Assembly (NCBI GenBank): GCA_002010045.1
Contig: MTMJ01000122.1
Coordinates: 1 to 37,086, forward strand
Source: Archaeoglobus sp. JdFR-22
GTDB taxonomy: Archaea > Halobacteriota > Archaeoglobi > Archaeoglobales > Archaeoglobaceae
DNA: 37,086 bases
Reading direction: 5' to 3'
Made by a program: the position numbers and the translations under genes. Shown piece by piece: positions 24,708 to 33,845 of the stretch; the first letter of the stretch is position 1, and the number at the start of each line of letters is the position of its first letter. Under the pieces are notes generated by a model. It ran no database searches. It saw nothing but the letters and a program-made list of their open reading frames with translations, and had not been told where the DNA came from.

Positions 24708-26150
24708 CTATACATTCAGAAATGTATACCAGCCCTTATCTGTCAATTCAAGGTATTTTGTCCTCCCAATTATATCTTCTCTAATATAGCCGTGGGTTAT
24801 CAGAGATTTAACTCTTTTCCTGACTGTTGGCTTGCTGATACCAAGTTCTTTACTGATTTCAGTGTAAACAGGTCGTATGCCCTGATTGTTCTTTCTGTAA
24901 ATATATCTCAACACGTTGAGCAATCCTTCTGACAGTTTGATTCTAAGCATCAATCTTGTATCTTTTACCTCCTTCTCAATCAGTTTCAGTTCCCGACTGC
25001 TCAAAACACTCGGGTCAATGGATAAAATGATGATATGTTTATCAAAATAAGCAATATCTCTGATATTCTGAACAAATTCTAATGTTCTTTTAAATCCATT
25101 TTTGAAGATAATATAATCCATTCTATCTATCAGTACAACATGTTTTCCGGATAGTTTCTCAATAACACCTTCAATTTCAGATACATCTGGATAGACCGCT
25201 CCTTCAATCTCCCCGAGCCAGAAAAACTCAAATTGCATGTTAATTTTTTTTCTAAAATACTCTTCAGGACTTCTTGAAATTACTATGCCTCTGCAACCAA
25301 CATTCAGAAGGTCGTTGAACGCTTCAATAGATATACCTGTTAATGGCTCTTTTACAAGATATATTTCACCTTCATTAAGGTTGAATTTCATAAGTCTCCT
25401 CTTCATGTCCTCTTCTATGCGTTTTCTCTCGGTTATGTCGTTCACAACTACAATATACTTGGAGTGTCCATGTGCACCCCTTACCATGAAGGCGTTAATC
25501 TCTCCAATGCACACAGTGTTATCCTTCTTCAGTATTTTAATTTCCATCTCCCTGATGGAGCCTGTTTTTAATGCTCTTTGAAAGTAAGATTTAGCTTTTT
25601 CTTGATCCTCCGGGTAAATGAACTCCTTTACATTTTTCCCGATTATTTCGTCTGAAGTATTGAGTCTCAGCAATTTCAAAGTACTCTCTGATGCATCGAT
25701 TATGTTTCCTGCTGAGTCAATGACTAACACGGCATCGTAAGATGCCTTGACAAGATTTCTATACATTTCCTCTGATTCTTTAAGTGCATCCTCTATCTCT
25801 TTTCTCTTTGTAATATCAGTACAGATATAGAGTATAGCAGGCTTATCATCCCATCTGATACTCACACAATTAATCTCAATCCACTTTATGTTTCCATCCT
25901 TATCAATAATTCGGTAAATAAGCCGGCGCGGTATTTCACTACCTTTAAGTCTTCTCATATAGTTTTCATAAGCTATCTGCCTGTCATCAGGATGAATAAG
26001 TTCAAAAAAAGGTTTTGACTTCAATTCATCGACTGAATAACCTGTTATTCTTATTGCTGCAGGATTGACGTACTTTACTACTCCATTCTGAATTACAGCA
26101 ATGATATCGTTTGTATTCTCCACCAGGAGACGATATTTTTCCTCTTCCAT
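24708..26150 (-). CDS. PAS-PAS-DUF835-winged-helix one-component regulator
   Basis: 480 residues from ATG 26150. Two PAS domains (about 1-115, KYRLLVENTNDIIAVIQNG to CTDITKRKEIEDA; and 118-245, YRNLVKASYDAVLVIDSAG to VVNDITERKRIEED) are followed by DUF835 (about 255-400, with GEIYLVKEP, GIVISRSPEEY and HVVLIDRMDYIIFKNGFKR). A C-terminal winged helix (about 410-478, VYTEISKELGISKPTVRKRV) completes it. There is no histidine-kinase domain, so the protein probably senses and binds DNA itself. A longer in-frame start at 26258 would add 36 residues, but TTATATC on the minus strand (26174-26180) lies 27 nt before ATG 26150. Ligand and targets are unknown. Confidence 0.87.
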   Translation of the reverse strand: MEEEKYRLLVENTNDIIAVIQNGVVKYVNPAAIRITGYSVDELKSKPFFELIHPDDRQIAYENYMRRLKGSEIPRRLIYRIIDKDGNIKWIEINCVSIRWDDKPAILYICTDITKRKEIEDALKESEEMYRNLVKASYDAVLVIDSAGNIIDASESTLKLLRLNTSDEIIGKNVKEFIYPEDQEKAKSYFQRALKTGSIREMEIKILKKDNTVCIGEINAFMVRGAHGHSKYIVVVNDITERKRIEEDMKRRLMKFNLNEGEIYLVKEPLTGISIEAFNDLLNVGCRGIVISRSPEEYFRKKINMQFEFFWLGEIEGAVYPDVSEIEGVIEKLSGKHVVLIDRMDYIIFKNGFKRTLEFVQNIRDIAYFDKHIIILSIDPSVLSSRELKLIEKEVKDTRLMLRIKLSEGLLNVLRYIYRKNNQGIRPVYTEISKELGISKPTVRKRVKSLITHGYIREDIIGRTKYLELTDKGWYTFLNV

Positions 26151-26295
26151 GTCATTTTTTAGTAGTGTTGTAAGATATAACCATTCTGTCAAATTGATTA
26201 CGATTTGGAATAACAGCATGGTGTTAAGGTAAAAGATATGGGCATGAATTTGATTCAATGAAAAATATTTTAAATTCCAGTCCTTTCCTATTCAC

Positions 26296-27546
26296 ATGCC
26301 CTCAGATAAGACAATATCCGAAAAAATTTTCAGTGAAAAAAGTGGAATTGATGCGAATGCAGGAGATATAGTAATTGCAAAGATAGACCAGATTGCACTT
26401 CAGGATGGAACTGCACCGCTCGCTATAAAACAGGTGAAGGAACTGAACATCGAAATAAAAGCTGCTAAACTTACACATTTTTTCGTTGACCATGCTGCCC
26501 CTTCTCCAAGGAAGGAGCTGAGTAACGACCAGAAAATGATAAAGGACTTCGCAGAAAGTGTGGGTGCTGACTTCAGTCCGCCGGGAGAGGGGATTATCCA
26601 TCAGCTGATGGTCGAGAAATTCGTAAATCCCGGGGAGCTTGTTGTTGGAGCGGATTCCCACACATGCACGTATGGTGGACTGGGGGCATTTGCAACCGGT
26701 ATGGGATCAACTGATATTGCAGTAGCTGTAGTTCTCGGTAAAAACTGGTTCAGAGTTCCTGAATCCTTCAAAATAAATGTTGAGGGAACTTTTCCCGAAG
26801 GCGTTTATCCGAAAGACCTTATTCTCAGTATTATCGGAAAACTCGGAGTTGACGGTGCAACATATAAAGCTCTCGAATTCGATGGCGGAGCAATCAAGAC
26901 GATGCATATCGATGGAAGGCTGACAATGGCAAATATGGCGATTGAATGTGGTGCTAAGGCGGGTTTATTCATGTCTGACAAGGTTACAAGAAATTATCTT
27001 ATCGAAAGAGGGAGGGAAGACAGGTTCCGTGAGCTTAAAGGCGATGAAAATGCAGAATATGAAAAAACCCTTGAATTTGAAGCCGGGGATTTAGAACCCA
27101 TGGTGGCAAAGCCCCATAACGTCGATAATATATCTCCAGTCACTCAGGTTGAAGGAACAACAGTGGAGCAGGTTTTCATAGGAACTTGCACGAACGGAAG
27201 GCTCTCTGATTTAGAAGTTGCCTCAAGGTTACTGAAAGGAAATAGAGTAAAAACAAGATTGATTGTGGCGCCTGCGAGCAGAGAAATTTATCTGGACGCA
27301 CTGGATGCAGGCTACCTCAAGACAATTGTGGAAGCTGGCGGGCTTATAACACCGCCCGGATGTGCATGCTGTGTTGGAATTCACATGGGTGTGCTTGCAG
27401 ACGGTGAAGCCTGTATCTCCACTGCAAACCGCAATTTTAAGGGGAGAATGGGAAATCCCGATGCTGAGATATACCTTGCTTCTCCCGCAACTGCAGCAGT
27501 TTCAGCAATAAAAGGGAGAATATCTGACCCGCGAGAATTTCTCTGA
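26296..27546 (+). CDS. leuC: 3-isopropylmalate dehydratase / homoaconitase-family large subunit
   Basis: 416 residues. The aconitase-family core is clear: LQDGTAPLAIKQ near residue 35, FVDHAAP, VGADSHTCTYGGLGAFATGM (about 117-136), and the [4Fe-4S] ligands in IGTCTNGRLSDLE and GCACCVGIHMG. It isomerises isopropylmalate in leucine synthesis, or the homologous acids if paired with another small subunit. The archaeal LeuC/HacA group cannot be separated by sequence alone, and no small subunit gene is adjacent. A TATA box (ATATTTTAAAT, 26265-26275) lies about 26 nt before ATG, so it is probably leaderless and transcribed alone. Confidence 0.9.
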   Translation: MPSDKTISEKIFSEKSGIDANAGDIVIAKIDQIALQDGTAPLAIKQVKELNIEIKAAKLTHFFVDHAAPSPRKELSNDQKMIKDFAESVGADFSPPGEGIIHQLMVEKFVNPGELVVGADSHTCTYGGLGAFATGMGSTDIAVAVVLGKNWFRVPESFKINVEGTFPEGVYPKDLILSIIGKLGVDGATYKALEFDGGAIKTMHIDGRLTMANMAIECGAKAGLFMSDKVTRNYLIERGREDRFRELKGDENAEYEKTLEFEAGDLEPMVAKPHNVDNISPVTQVEGTTVEQVFIGTCTNGRLSDLEVASRLLKGNRVKTRLIVAPASREIYLDALDAGYLKTIVEAGGLITPPGCACCVGIHMGVLADGEACISTANRNFKGRMGNPDAEIYLASPATAAVSAIKGRISDPREFL

Positions 27547-27662
27547 TCTCAATTGTTTATACAGGGAAACTCAGGTGGAACGCAATCTTGTCCATCCATC
27601 TTTATCTATTCATTTGACATTAACATATAAATACAGAAATAACCGATAGTTAATTGAAAGTT

Positions 27663-27720
27663 AAGTTTATATAGTACATCAAACCAGTTAAAAACTATAA
27701 AGAGTTCGGGTATCGGGAGG
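27663..27720 (+). promoter_or_regulatory. Promoter and Shine-Dalgarno site of the GAF/PAS sensor gene
   Basis: AAGTTTATATAG (about 27662-27673) is a strong TATA box; a start near 27698 would give a leader of about 27 nt that contains CGGGAGG, six bases before ATG 27725. This gene therefore differs from most first genes here, which appear leaderless. The remainder of the 178-base gap after leuC shows no gene. Confidence 0.5.
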
Positions 27721-27724
27721 CAGA

Positions 27725-29710
27725 ATGATTGAGATAAAAAAACTCTCAGACCTGAATTCGCACTTGAAAATAATAAAAACGATTAATGAGCTTCTTCGAA
27801 AATCTGACTTGAGTAATTTAATCAACTCTCTCTGTCAGATTCTGAGGAGAGAGGGGAAGTATATTGATGTGGTGGCAGGTATATCTGAGGGGCGGGATAA
27901 ACTTTCTGGCGCCAATTTTCACCTGAATCAAAATTACGATATTTACTGCGTTAAAAGAGCAATAAAGTTGGGAAACCAATTGGTGGTTGAACCTGATAAA
28001 TTTGATTGTAGAGGGTGCCATTACAGAAATCTGAGTCATTTTGCTGCCGTATCGCCCTTCAGCACTTCAGCAGGGAGGATGTTTCTCTGTGTAATCTCGA
28101 AATACAGGTTTAGTGAGGAAGAAATTGAATTGTTCAATGAAGTAATTCAATTGATAACAATTGCTGTGGACAGGATTAGGGCAGAGGAGTTGAATGCATC
28201 ACTGCTAAGGAACTCTGATGGTGAACCATACGGAATAATCGGTATTACGAGAGATATAACTGAGAGGAAACAGATAGAGGAAGCACTGAAAAGAAGTGAA
28301 CAAACCCTGAAAGGAATACTCAAAGCGTCACCCGTCGGAATCGGAATTGCAGACAAGAGGGTTATTAAATTTGTTAATACGAGATTCGGCAAAATGCTTG
28401 GGTATTCCCCTGTGGAGCTAATCGGGAAGAATTCAAAGTTTCTGTATGAAGACGATGGAGAATATGAGCGTGTTGGAAGAATAATATATTCTCAGATTAG
28501 AAAAAAAGGGATTGGATTAATTGAGACCAGATTTAAACGTAAAGATGGAAAAGTTATCGACGTCTTACTGAGTGCATCTGCGATAGATGTACTGGACGAT
28601 TCATCAAAAGAAATTATTTTTACTGTAATGGATATCACTGAGACAAAGGAAGCAAGAACAAAGCTTGAAGAGAACGAAAAGAAATACAGGACAATTTTTG
28701 AGAACACCGGAACAGCAATGGCAATTATTGAAGAAGATACAACAATTTCAATTGTCAACTCTGAATTCGAAAGACTTTCAGGGTACAATAAGGGGGAAAT
28801 TGAGGGAAAGATGAGCTGGACACAATTTGTTCATCCTGATGACCTCGATAGAATGAAAAAGTATCACTATACGAGGAGAACTGGAGCTGAAGTTCCGAAG
28901 AAATATGAATTTAAGGCAATAAGTAAAGACGGGAATATTAAGGATATTCTGATAACTGTTGACATCATCCCCGGCACATCCAAGAGTGTTGTCTCTCTTA
29001 TTGAAATAACTCAAATCAGGAGAATAAATAAATTGCTGAAAGCAATATCTGAAATAAACGAAGTTGTTGCAAAGGGGAAACATCCTGACTTCATTTTAAA
29101 AATTGTCTGTGAGAAACTGAGTTATGCATACGATGCAGCATTCACATCGCTCTTAGAGGATGGCAGGTTAACCCCGATTTTTTCAAAAGGGATTGACATT
29201 GAGTCCATAAAAAATTCGTTAAAACTGTGTCCATCAATACTGAATGCAATTGGAGGAAAAACAGGAAAGATGAATACGGATGACGCTTTATGCAGAAACT
29301 GTACAGTAAAGAATCATAGATACGTCCTTTCCGTACCGCTAATATACGACAAAAATTATGGTGTAATAACAGTTTACTCAAATTCAGAGTTCTGTGATGA
29401 TGAAATAGAATTACTCGAAAAAATGTCATTGAATATTGCATTCGCTCTGAACGCATATGGTATTGAGGAAGATAGGAGAAGAGCTCTTGATCAGCTTCTG
29501 AGAAACCTCATTCAATTTGATCACACGGCTGATAGGCTCAGGAACCCCCTTGCAGTTATAATCAGCTCAATTGAACTGGTGAATGAAATTGGTAAAGAAA
29601 GAGTTCTTGAGATGGTTAAAGAACAGGCATTCAGAATTAAAGATGAACTTGATGTGTTAAGGAGAGAGGAAATCAGAACTCACTCTCTAATCCAAAAAAG
29701 TTTAAACTGA
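27725..29710 (+). CDS. GAF/PAS sensor protein with duplicated four-cysteine GAF domains and no kinase ATPase domain
   Basis: 661 residues. Order: GAF-like domain (about 10-150), the last strand of a PAS domain only (DGEPYGIIGITRDITERKQ, 165-183), PAS (about 190-308), PAS (about 320-432), second GAF-like domain (about 438-578) and a DHp-like helix pair (585-655). Both GAF domains have cysteines at matching places: C37, C75, C95, C98 and C462, C502, C523, C526, each ending in CxxC, which could hold a metal or Fe-S cluster. The helix segment FDHTADRLRNPLAVI resembles a histidine-kinase dimerisation box, but Asp replaces the usual phospho-His position, and no HATPase domain follows. It may signal by protein contact. 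No transmembrane segment is visible. It converges with hsp20. Confidence 0.85.
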   Translation: MIEIKKLSDLNSHLKIIKTINELLRKSDLSNLINSLCQILRREGKYIDVVAGISEGRDKLSGANFHLNQNYDIYCVKRAIKLGNQLVVEPDKFDCRGCHYRNLSHFAAVSPFSTSAGRMFLCVISKYRFSEEEIELFNEVIQLITIAVDRIRAEELNASLLRNSDGEPYGIIGITRDITERKQIEEALKRSEQTLKGILKASPVGIGIADKRVIKFVNTRFGKMLGYSPVELIGKNSKFLYEDDGEYERVGRIIYSQIRKKGIGLIETRFKRKDGKVIDVLLSASAIDVLDDSSKEIIFTVMDITETKEARTKLEENEKKYRTIFENTGTAMAIIEEDTTISIVNSEFERLSGYNKGEIEGKMSWTQFVHPDDLDRMKKYHYTRRTGAEVPKKYEFKAISKDGNIKDILITVDIIPGTSKSVVSLIEITQIRRINKLLKAISEINEVVAKGKHPDFILKIVCEKLSYAYDAAFTSLLEDGRLTPIFSKGIDIESIKNSLKLCPSILNAIGGKTGKMNTDDALCRNCTVKNHRYVLSVPLIYDKNYGVITVYSNSEFCDDEIELLEKMSLNIAFALNAYGIEEDRRRALDQLLRNLIQFDHTADRLRNPLAVIISSIELVNEIGKERVLEMVKEQAFRIKDELDVLRREEIRTHSLIQKSLN

Positions 29711-29730
29711 AAAATATCAGATTTACTTGA

Positions 29731-30186
29731 CTATTCTACATTGACTTTTTTCATCTCTTCCTCTTCGTCTTCATTCCTTTTGAATACAATCTCAAGAACT
29801 CCATTATTGTATCTCGCTTTATGGGAATCAGGAATGATTTTACATCCGAGATCCACTTTTTCAGAGTATTTTCTGTCTTCTCCTTCTGCATTTATCTCAA
29901 CATGAGTCTCCGATGCTTTAATATCTATATCTTCTTTCTCGACTCCGGACATCTCGACAATAACAGTTACTGCATCGTCATCTTTCATTACATCGATTAG
30001 AGGTTTTCTTTCAATCGTAAATCCTCTGACGAGCGTATCCTGTGGTGAAGCTCTCATCAGCTCTTCCATATCTCTGAAAATCATGTCTGCAAGTTCTTCG
30101 AAATCAAATAATCCTGCTATGGAATAGTTCCAATCTCCTGAATTTTTTCTCCTCCAGGGATTACAGCTTCCATCACTGCAATCCAT
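29731..30186 (-). CDS. Hsp20/alpha-crystallin small heat-shock protein
   Basis: 151 residues from ATG 30186. The alpha-crystallin domain spans about 60-150: VTVIVEMSGVEKEDIDIKAS, THVEINAEGEDRKYSEKVDL and the closing YNNGVLEIVFKR that matches the family A-x-x-x-n-GvL motif. The N-terminal region contains CSDGSC and WRRKNSGDW. It acts as an ATP-independent chaperone oligomer. ATG 30186 is chosen because a perfect GAGGTGAT ribosome site lies six bases upstream; GTG 30192 touches that site. The upstream palindrome (30234-30254) matches the known HSR1 heat-shock operator of A. fulgidus, indicating repression relieved by heat. Confidence 0.93.
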   Translation of the reverse strand: MDCSDGSCNPWRRKNSGDWNYSIAGLFDFEELADMIFRDMEELMRASPQDTLVRGFTIERKPLIDVMKDDDAVTVIVEMSGVEKEDIDIKASETHVEINAEGEDRKYSEKVDLGCKIIPDSHKARYNNGVLEIVFKRNEDEEEEMKKVNVE

Positions 30187-30233
30187 TTTCACATCACCTC
30201 TTTTTTATTTTATTATTAACAAATTACCATCTG

Positions 30234-30254
30234 TTACTAACCTATTGTTAGTAA
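30234..30254 (-). promoter_or_regulatory. HSR1-type heat-shock operator of hsp20
   Basis: TTACTAAC, five bases (ctatt), then GTTAGTAA form a perfect inverted repeat with eight-base arms. Its core CTAAC-N5-GTTAG is the motif reported for the A. fulgidus heat-shock regulator HSR1. On the minus strand it lies just downstream of a CTTAAATAC TATA-like element (about 30261-30269), where a bound repressor would block initiation. The hsp20 leader would be about 50 nt and carry the GAGGTGAT site. Confidence 0.8.
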
Positions 30255-30389
30255 TTATAGTATTTAAGTCTTGCTTCAAAAGGACTGATGATGACTTCAA
30301 AAGATTGAATAAACAAAATATTCATTGAAAATACCATTCAGCAAAGTTATTAAATAGCAATGTAAAGGTATTCTTTGAGGGTGACAGAG

Positions 30390-31397
30390 ATGGAACTTGA
30401 GAAACTTAAATTTGGTACGGAGCTCATAAAAAGGGGTTTTGCCAAGATGCAGAAAGGTGGAGTCATAATGGATGTGACAAACGCAGAACAGGCTGGCGTT
30501 GCAGAAGATGCTGGTGCAGTTGCAGTTATGGCTCTACACAAAGTCCCTGCTGATATAAGGCAGACAGGCGGGGTTGCAAGAATGGCAGACCCAAAGAAAA
30601 TAAAGGAGATTATTGACGCTGTTACTATCCCGGTAATGGCGAAAATCAGAATCGGGCATGTAACTGAAGCTCAGGCACTTGAGGCTCTGGGCGTTGATAT
30701 GGTTGATGAAAGTGAAGTCCTTACTCCCGCTGATGTGTTCTTCCATGTTGATAAAAGAAAATTTGTCATTCCTTTTGTATGTGGGGCAAGGAGTCTTGGC
30801 GAGGCAACAAGAAGAATCTGGGAAGGTGCTGCAATGATTCGAACGAAAGGAGAGGCTGGTACAGGAAATGTCGTGGAAGCCGTCAGGCACATGCGACTGA
30901 TTAACAGGTCAATAGCAAATCTTAAAGAAATTGACGAGGATGGGATTCATAAAGTTGCAGAGCATTATGCAGGCTCTTACGTTAAACTTCTTGGAGATAT
31001 AAGAGAAGAAGCAGGAATAAATCGAGAAATCACTCAAAAAGATGTTGTATTTGAAGAATACACATTTGAAGATATTGTCGAAGGCCTTTACCGGGAGTTG
31101 CTTGAGATAAGAGACATTCAGAGATTGACTGTGGTTAACTTTGCTGCAGGAGGCGTCGCAACACCTGCTGATGCAGCCTTTATGATGCAACTCGGTGCGG
31201 ATGGTGTTTTTGTCGGTTCTGGAATTTTCAAATCATCAAATCCAGCGGATTTTGCTTCTGCTATAGTTGAGGCAGTCCATCACTATGACGAGCCAGAAGT
31301 TATTGCTGAAATATCCAAGGGAATAGGCGAGGCTATGAAAGGTCTCGATGTTTTCCTTCTTTCTGAGGATGAGAAGCTTCAGACTCGAGGAGTGTAG
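30390..31397 (+). CDS. pdxS: Pyridoxal 5-phosphate synthase lyase subunit
   Basis: 335 residues, longer than bacterial PdxS (about 295) because of an internal charged insertion at about 180-220, as is usual in archaea. It builds pyridoxal phosphate from ribose 5-phosphate, glyceraldehyde 3-phosphate and ammonia. Catalytic residues: Asp28 ([11 protein letters not shown]), Lys85 (VMAKIRIGH) and Lys153 ([10 protein letters not shown]); the C-terminal [14 protein letters not shown] and [11 protein letters not shown] form the phosphate site. ATG 30390 has GAGGGTGA about five bases upstream; an in-frame TTG at 30375 would lie before this site. TATTAAATAG near 30350 is the probable TATA box. pdxT follows without a gap. 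Confidence 0.96.
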   Translation: MELEKLKFGTELIKRGFAKMQKGGVIMDVTNAEQAGVAEDAGAVAVMALHKVPADIRQTGGVARMADPKKIKEIIDAVTIPVMAKIRIGHVTEAQALEALGVDMVDESEVLTPADVFFHVDKRKFVIPFVCGARSLGEATRRIWEGAAMIRTKGEAGTGNVVEAVRHMRLINRSIANLKEIDEDGIHKVAEHYAGSYVKLLGDIREEAGINREITQKDVVFEEYTFEDIVEGLYRELLEIRDIQRLTVVNFAAGGVATPADAAFMMQLGADGVFVGSGIFKSSNPADFASAIVEAVHHYDEPEVIAEISKGIGEAMKGLDVFLLSEDEKLQTRGV

Positions 31398-31985
31398 ATG
31401 CGTGTATCGGTTATTGGCTTTCAGGGTGATGTAGAAGAACATGTTATTGCACTGAATAAATCTGCAAACAGGCTTCATTTAGACTGTGAAATACTTGCCA
31501 CCCGTAAAGCTGATGAGATTGAAGAAAGCGAAGCAATAGTAATTCCAGGAGGGGAGAGTACAACCATCAGCAGACTCATTTTTGGTGATAAGATTTCAGA
31601 CATAATAATCAGGTTGGCCAACGAAGGTGTCCCTGTAATGGGGACATGCGCAGGACTCATACTGCTGGCAAGAGAGGGAGATGAACAGGTCGAGAAAACC
31701 GATACACAATTACTTGGTTTGATGGATGTTAGAGTGAAGAGAAATGCATTTGGCAGGCAGAGAGAGAGTTTCCAGACCCGGCTGAATATTAAAGGCATTG
31801 GAGAATTCGATGCCGTGTTCATAAGAGCCCCAGCCATCACAGAAGCGGAAAATGGTGTTGACGTTCTGGCAACTGTTGATGAATATGTTGTGGCAGCAAA
31901 ACAGGATAACATACTTGCGTTTGCATTCCATCCTGAGCTTGCTGATGATACAAAAGTGCATGAATACTTTCTCAGAATGATTTGA
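31398..31985 (+). CDS. pdxT: Pyridoxal 5-phosphate synthase glutaminase subunit
   Basis: 195 residues. It hydrolyses glutamine and channels ammonia to PdxS in a 12+12 complex. The class I amidotransferase-like triad is Cys84 (MGTCAGLILL), His178 and Glu180 (FAFHPELADD); VIPGGESTTISRL (about 48-60) and RNAFGRQRESF are family hallmarks. ATG begins at the base after the pdxS stop, so the two genes form a tight unit. The next gene is convergent, ten bases away. Confidence 0.95.
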   Translation: MRVSVIGFQGDVEEHVIALNKSANRLHLDCEILATRKADEIEESEAIVIPGGESTTISRLIFGDKISDIIIRLANEGVPVMGTCAGLILLAREGDEQVEKTDTQLLGLMDVRVKRNAFGRQRESFQTRLNIKGIGEFDAVFIRAPAITEAENGVDVLATVDEYVVAAKQDNILAFAFHPELADDTKVHEYFLRMI

Positions 31986-31995
31986 ATTATCCAAT

Positions 31996-33609
31996 CTATA
32001 ACTGATGCATCCTGATAACTGCATTTTCTTCCTTTGCATAATTGTAGAGGTAATAAACAAGTTTAGTCCTGTTTCCGGGAACAACAAATGATTTCTCATT
32101 CCCGATTACGATTAATTTCTTTCTTGCTCTTGTGACAGCCACATTCAATCTTCTCGGATTTGATGCAAATCTTAAGTCAGAGACGGCAGTGAGAGAATAA
32201 ATTATAACATCCTTCTCCCTACCCTGAAAGCCATCAACAGTGTTTACCTCCACATCTGTCAATTCTTTTATCAATTCTTTCTGTTTGACATAGGGGGTTA
32301 CAATTCCAATATCTCTCTTATTCACCCCATGTGTAATCAGTTCATCACACAATTTAACAGTCATCTCAGCTTCTTTTCTGTTTAGTTTTGAGCCCTTTCC
32401 CTCCTCAGTTCCGTCAACACACAGAAAAACAATAGGTAAATCAGGGTTGAGGATTGGGTTGTCTGATGAAATGTTAAGTTTAATATTTTTACAGCTTTCA
32501 TGAGCTTTTATCTGTTTCTTATAGATGTATTTCTCCGAAAAACCGATAATTTTGGCATTACTTCTGTAATGATTTCTTAGCCATAATACGCATGGTTTTA
32601 TCGAGTAAAAGAAGCTAAATGCGCTGAATTTTGAAGAATCCATTCTGCATCTCAAAACAGGTGAAAGCTGATAAGGGTCACCTACAAGAACGTATTTTCT
32701 TCCTTTCTGAATTGCGAGTAGTGCTGCGGAGATGAGTGCCTGACTGCTCTCGTCTATAAAAACAAGGTCAAAGCTCTGTTCATTCATAGGATAAATAGCA
32801 CTTTTGATGAGTGTAGAACCAACAATAGAAGCAGAGTTGAGTGTTTTTATCATCTCCCTTTCAATCAATCTTGATTTTTTTGAGATGAATTCAATCAGCT
32901 CATCTGCATCAGATTCATTCTCGACTGTGAATTTATCACGAATTCTTTTCTCGAGAGAGTGTTTTTGCACGTTGCGAGATATTTTAAAAGGATTGCCTAC
33001 CCTGACGGCATACTCTGGATTTAATTTTTCTATGGCATTATCCACAGCTCTGTTGGTGTGCGAGGAAATCAGGACTCTCATTCCCTCATCTGAAGCAATT
33101 TTAGCTGCTTTTGAGATGAAAGATGTTTTTCCTGTTCCCGGTGGGCCAATAATTAGAAGAAGTCCACCATCTTCGAGGTTGAGGGAAGTCATTGCAGCCT
33201 TACTCTGGTACTCATCCAGACCGCTTATCTCACCTTGCACAAAGGTTGTGCATATTTTTGGGAGTTCAGAGTCGAGAAAATAGTCAATGATATTTATCTG
33301 GAGGTCATATGAAATCAGATTTTCCATCTCCATCAGCTTCAATTCTCCCGGTTCGGGGTTCTGGATGAGTTTTACAACATGGAACTTCCCGCTTCGGATA
33401 ACATAACCAAGTTCATGTGCTGAGTCATTATCGAGGTATCCTAACAGGGCACCTTCAGGAATTTTTCTTGTTTTTATAACTCCTATGTTGCCTCTGGATG
33501 CAATTAGCTCCCCATCAAATGTACCTTTGCTCTCAGATTCTTTTTTCAATTGTCTCCTTTCGTTCTCGAGTGTATCCCTTAGCTTAAGGAGAATTTCCTG
33601 TGTATTCAT
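31996..33609 (-). CDS. Dna2/Upf1-like superfamily 1 helicase
   Basis: 537 residues from ATG 33609. SF1B helicase motifs: IGPPGTGKTSFISKAA (Walker A, about 155-170), SSHTNRAVDNAIEKL (Ia), VFIDESSQ (II), VLVGDPYQLSPVL (III), RNHYRSN (IV), VNTVDGFQGREKDVIIYSL (V) and NVAVTRARKKLIVIG (VI). The 130-residue N-terminal region is beta-rich and may bind nucleic acid. It is shorter than IGHMBP2-type archaeal homologues, and no nuclease domain or Fe-S cysteines are visible. A TTG three codons earlier is possible; GGCTAAAA on the minus strand near 33636 lies 27 nt before the ATG. Likely an ATP-dependent DNA or RNA helicase in repair or RNA turnover. Confidence 0.88.
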   Translation of the reverse strand: MNTQEILLKLRDTLENERRQLKKESESKGTFDGELIASRGNIGVIKTRKIPEGALLGYLDNDSAHELGYVIRSGKFHVVKLIQNPEPGELKLMEMENLISYDLQINIIDYFLDSELPKICTTFVQGEISGLDEYQSKAAMTSLNLEDGGLLLIIGPPGTGKTSFISKAAKIASDEGMRVLISSHTNRAVDNAIEKLNPEYAVRVGNPFKISRNVQKHSLEKRIRDKFTVENESDADELIEFISKKSRLIEREMIKTLNSASIVGSTLIKSAIYPMNEQSFDLVFIDESSQALISAALLAIQKGRKYVLVGDPYQLSPVLRCRMDSSKFSAFSFFYSIKPCVLWLRNHYRSNAKIIGFSEKYIYKKQIKAHESCKNIKLNISSDNPILNPDLPIVFLCVDGTEEGKGSKLNRKEAEMTVKLCDELITHGVNKRDIGIVTPYVKQKELIKELTDVEVNTVDGFQGREKDVIIYSLTAVSDLRFASNPRRLNVAVTRARKKLIVIGNEKSFVVPGNRTKLVYYLYNYAKEENAVIRMHQL

Positions 33610-33845
33610 ACTGAACAACCTTCCATTCTGAATGTTTTAGCCTGACTTGTTATTTCTTCTCCAGATGTCTGGTTTAATACAGCTTTGGTGTGGTATGAAA
33701 GTGGTCAATTCTGCAAAATATTTCAGTGGAATGTATTTTTTTGCCAGAATACCAGAATACCATAATCTTTAAAAACAATCTTCCGGGAATTGAAAGTGGA
33801 TAATCCAGTAGTTAAGTAAATTCCAGTAAAAAGATTCTGTTCAAT

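Noticed and set aside
30283-30294. C/D box guide RNA suggested by TGATGA
   Set aside because: No convincing D, C-prime or D-prime boxes at proper spacing.
32804-33283. 159-codon plus-strand frame
   Set aside because: Antisense to the helicase core motifs; Ser/Leu/Ile-rich shadow.
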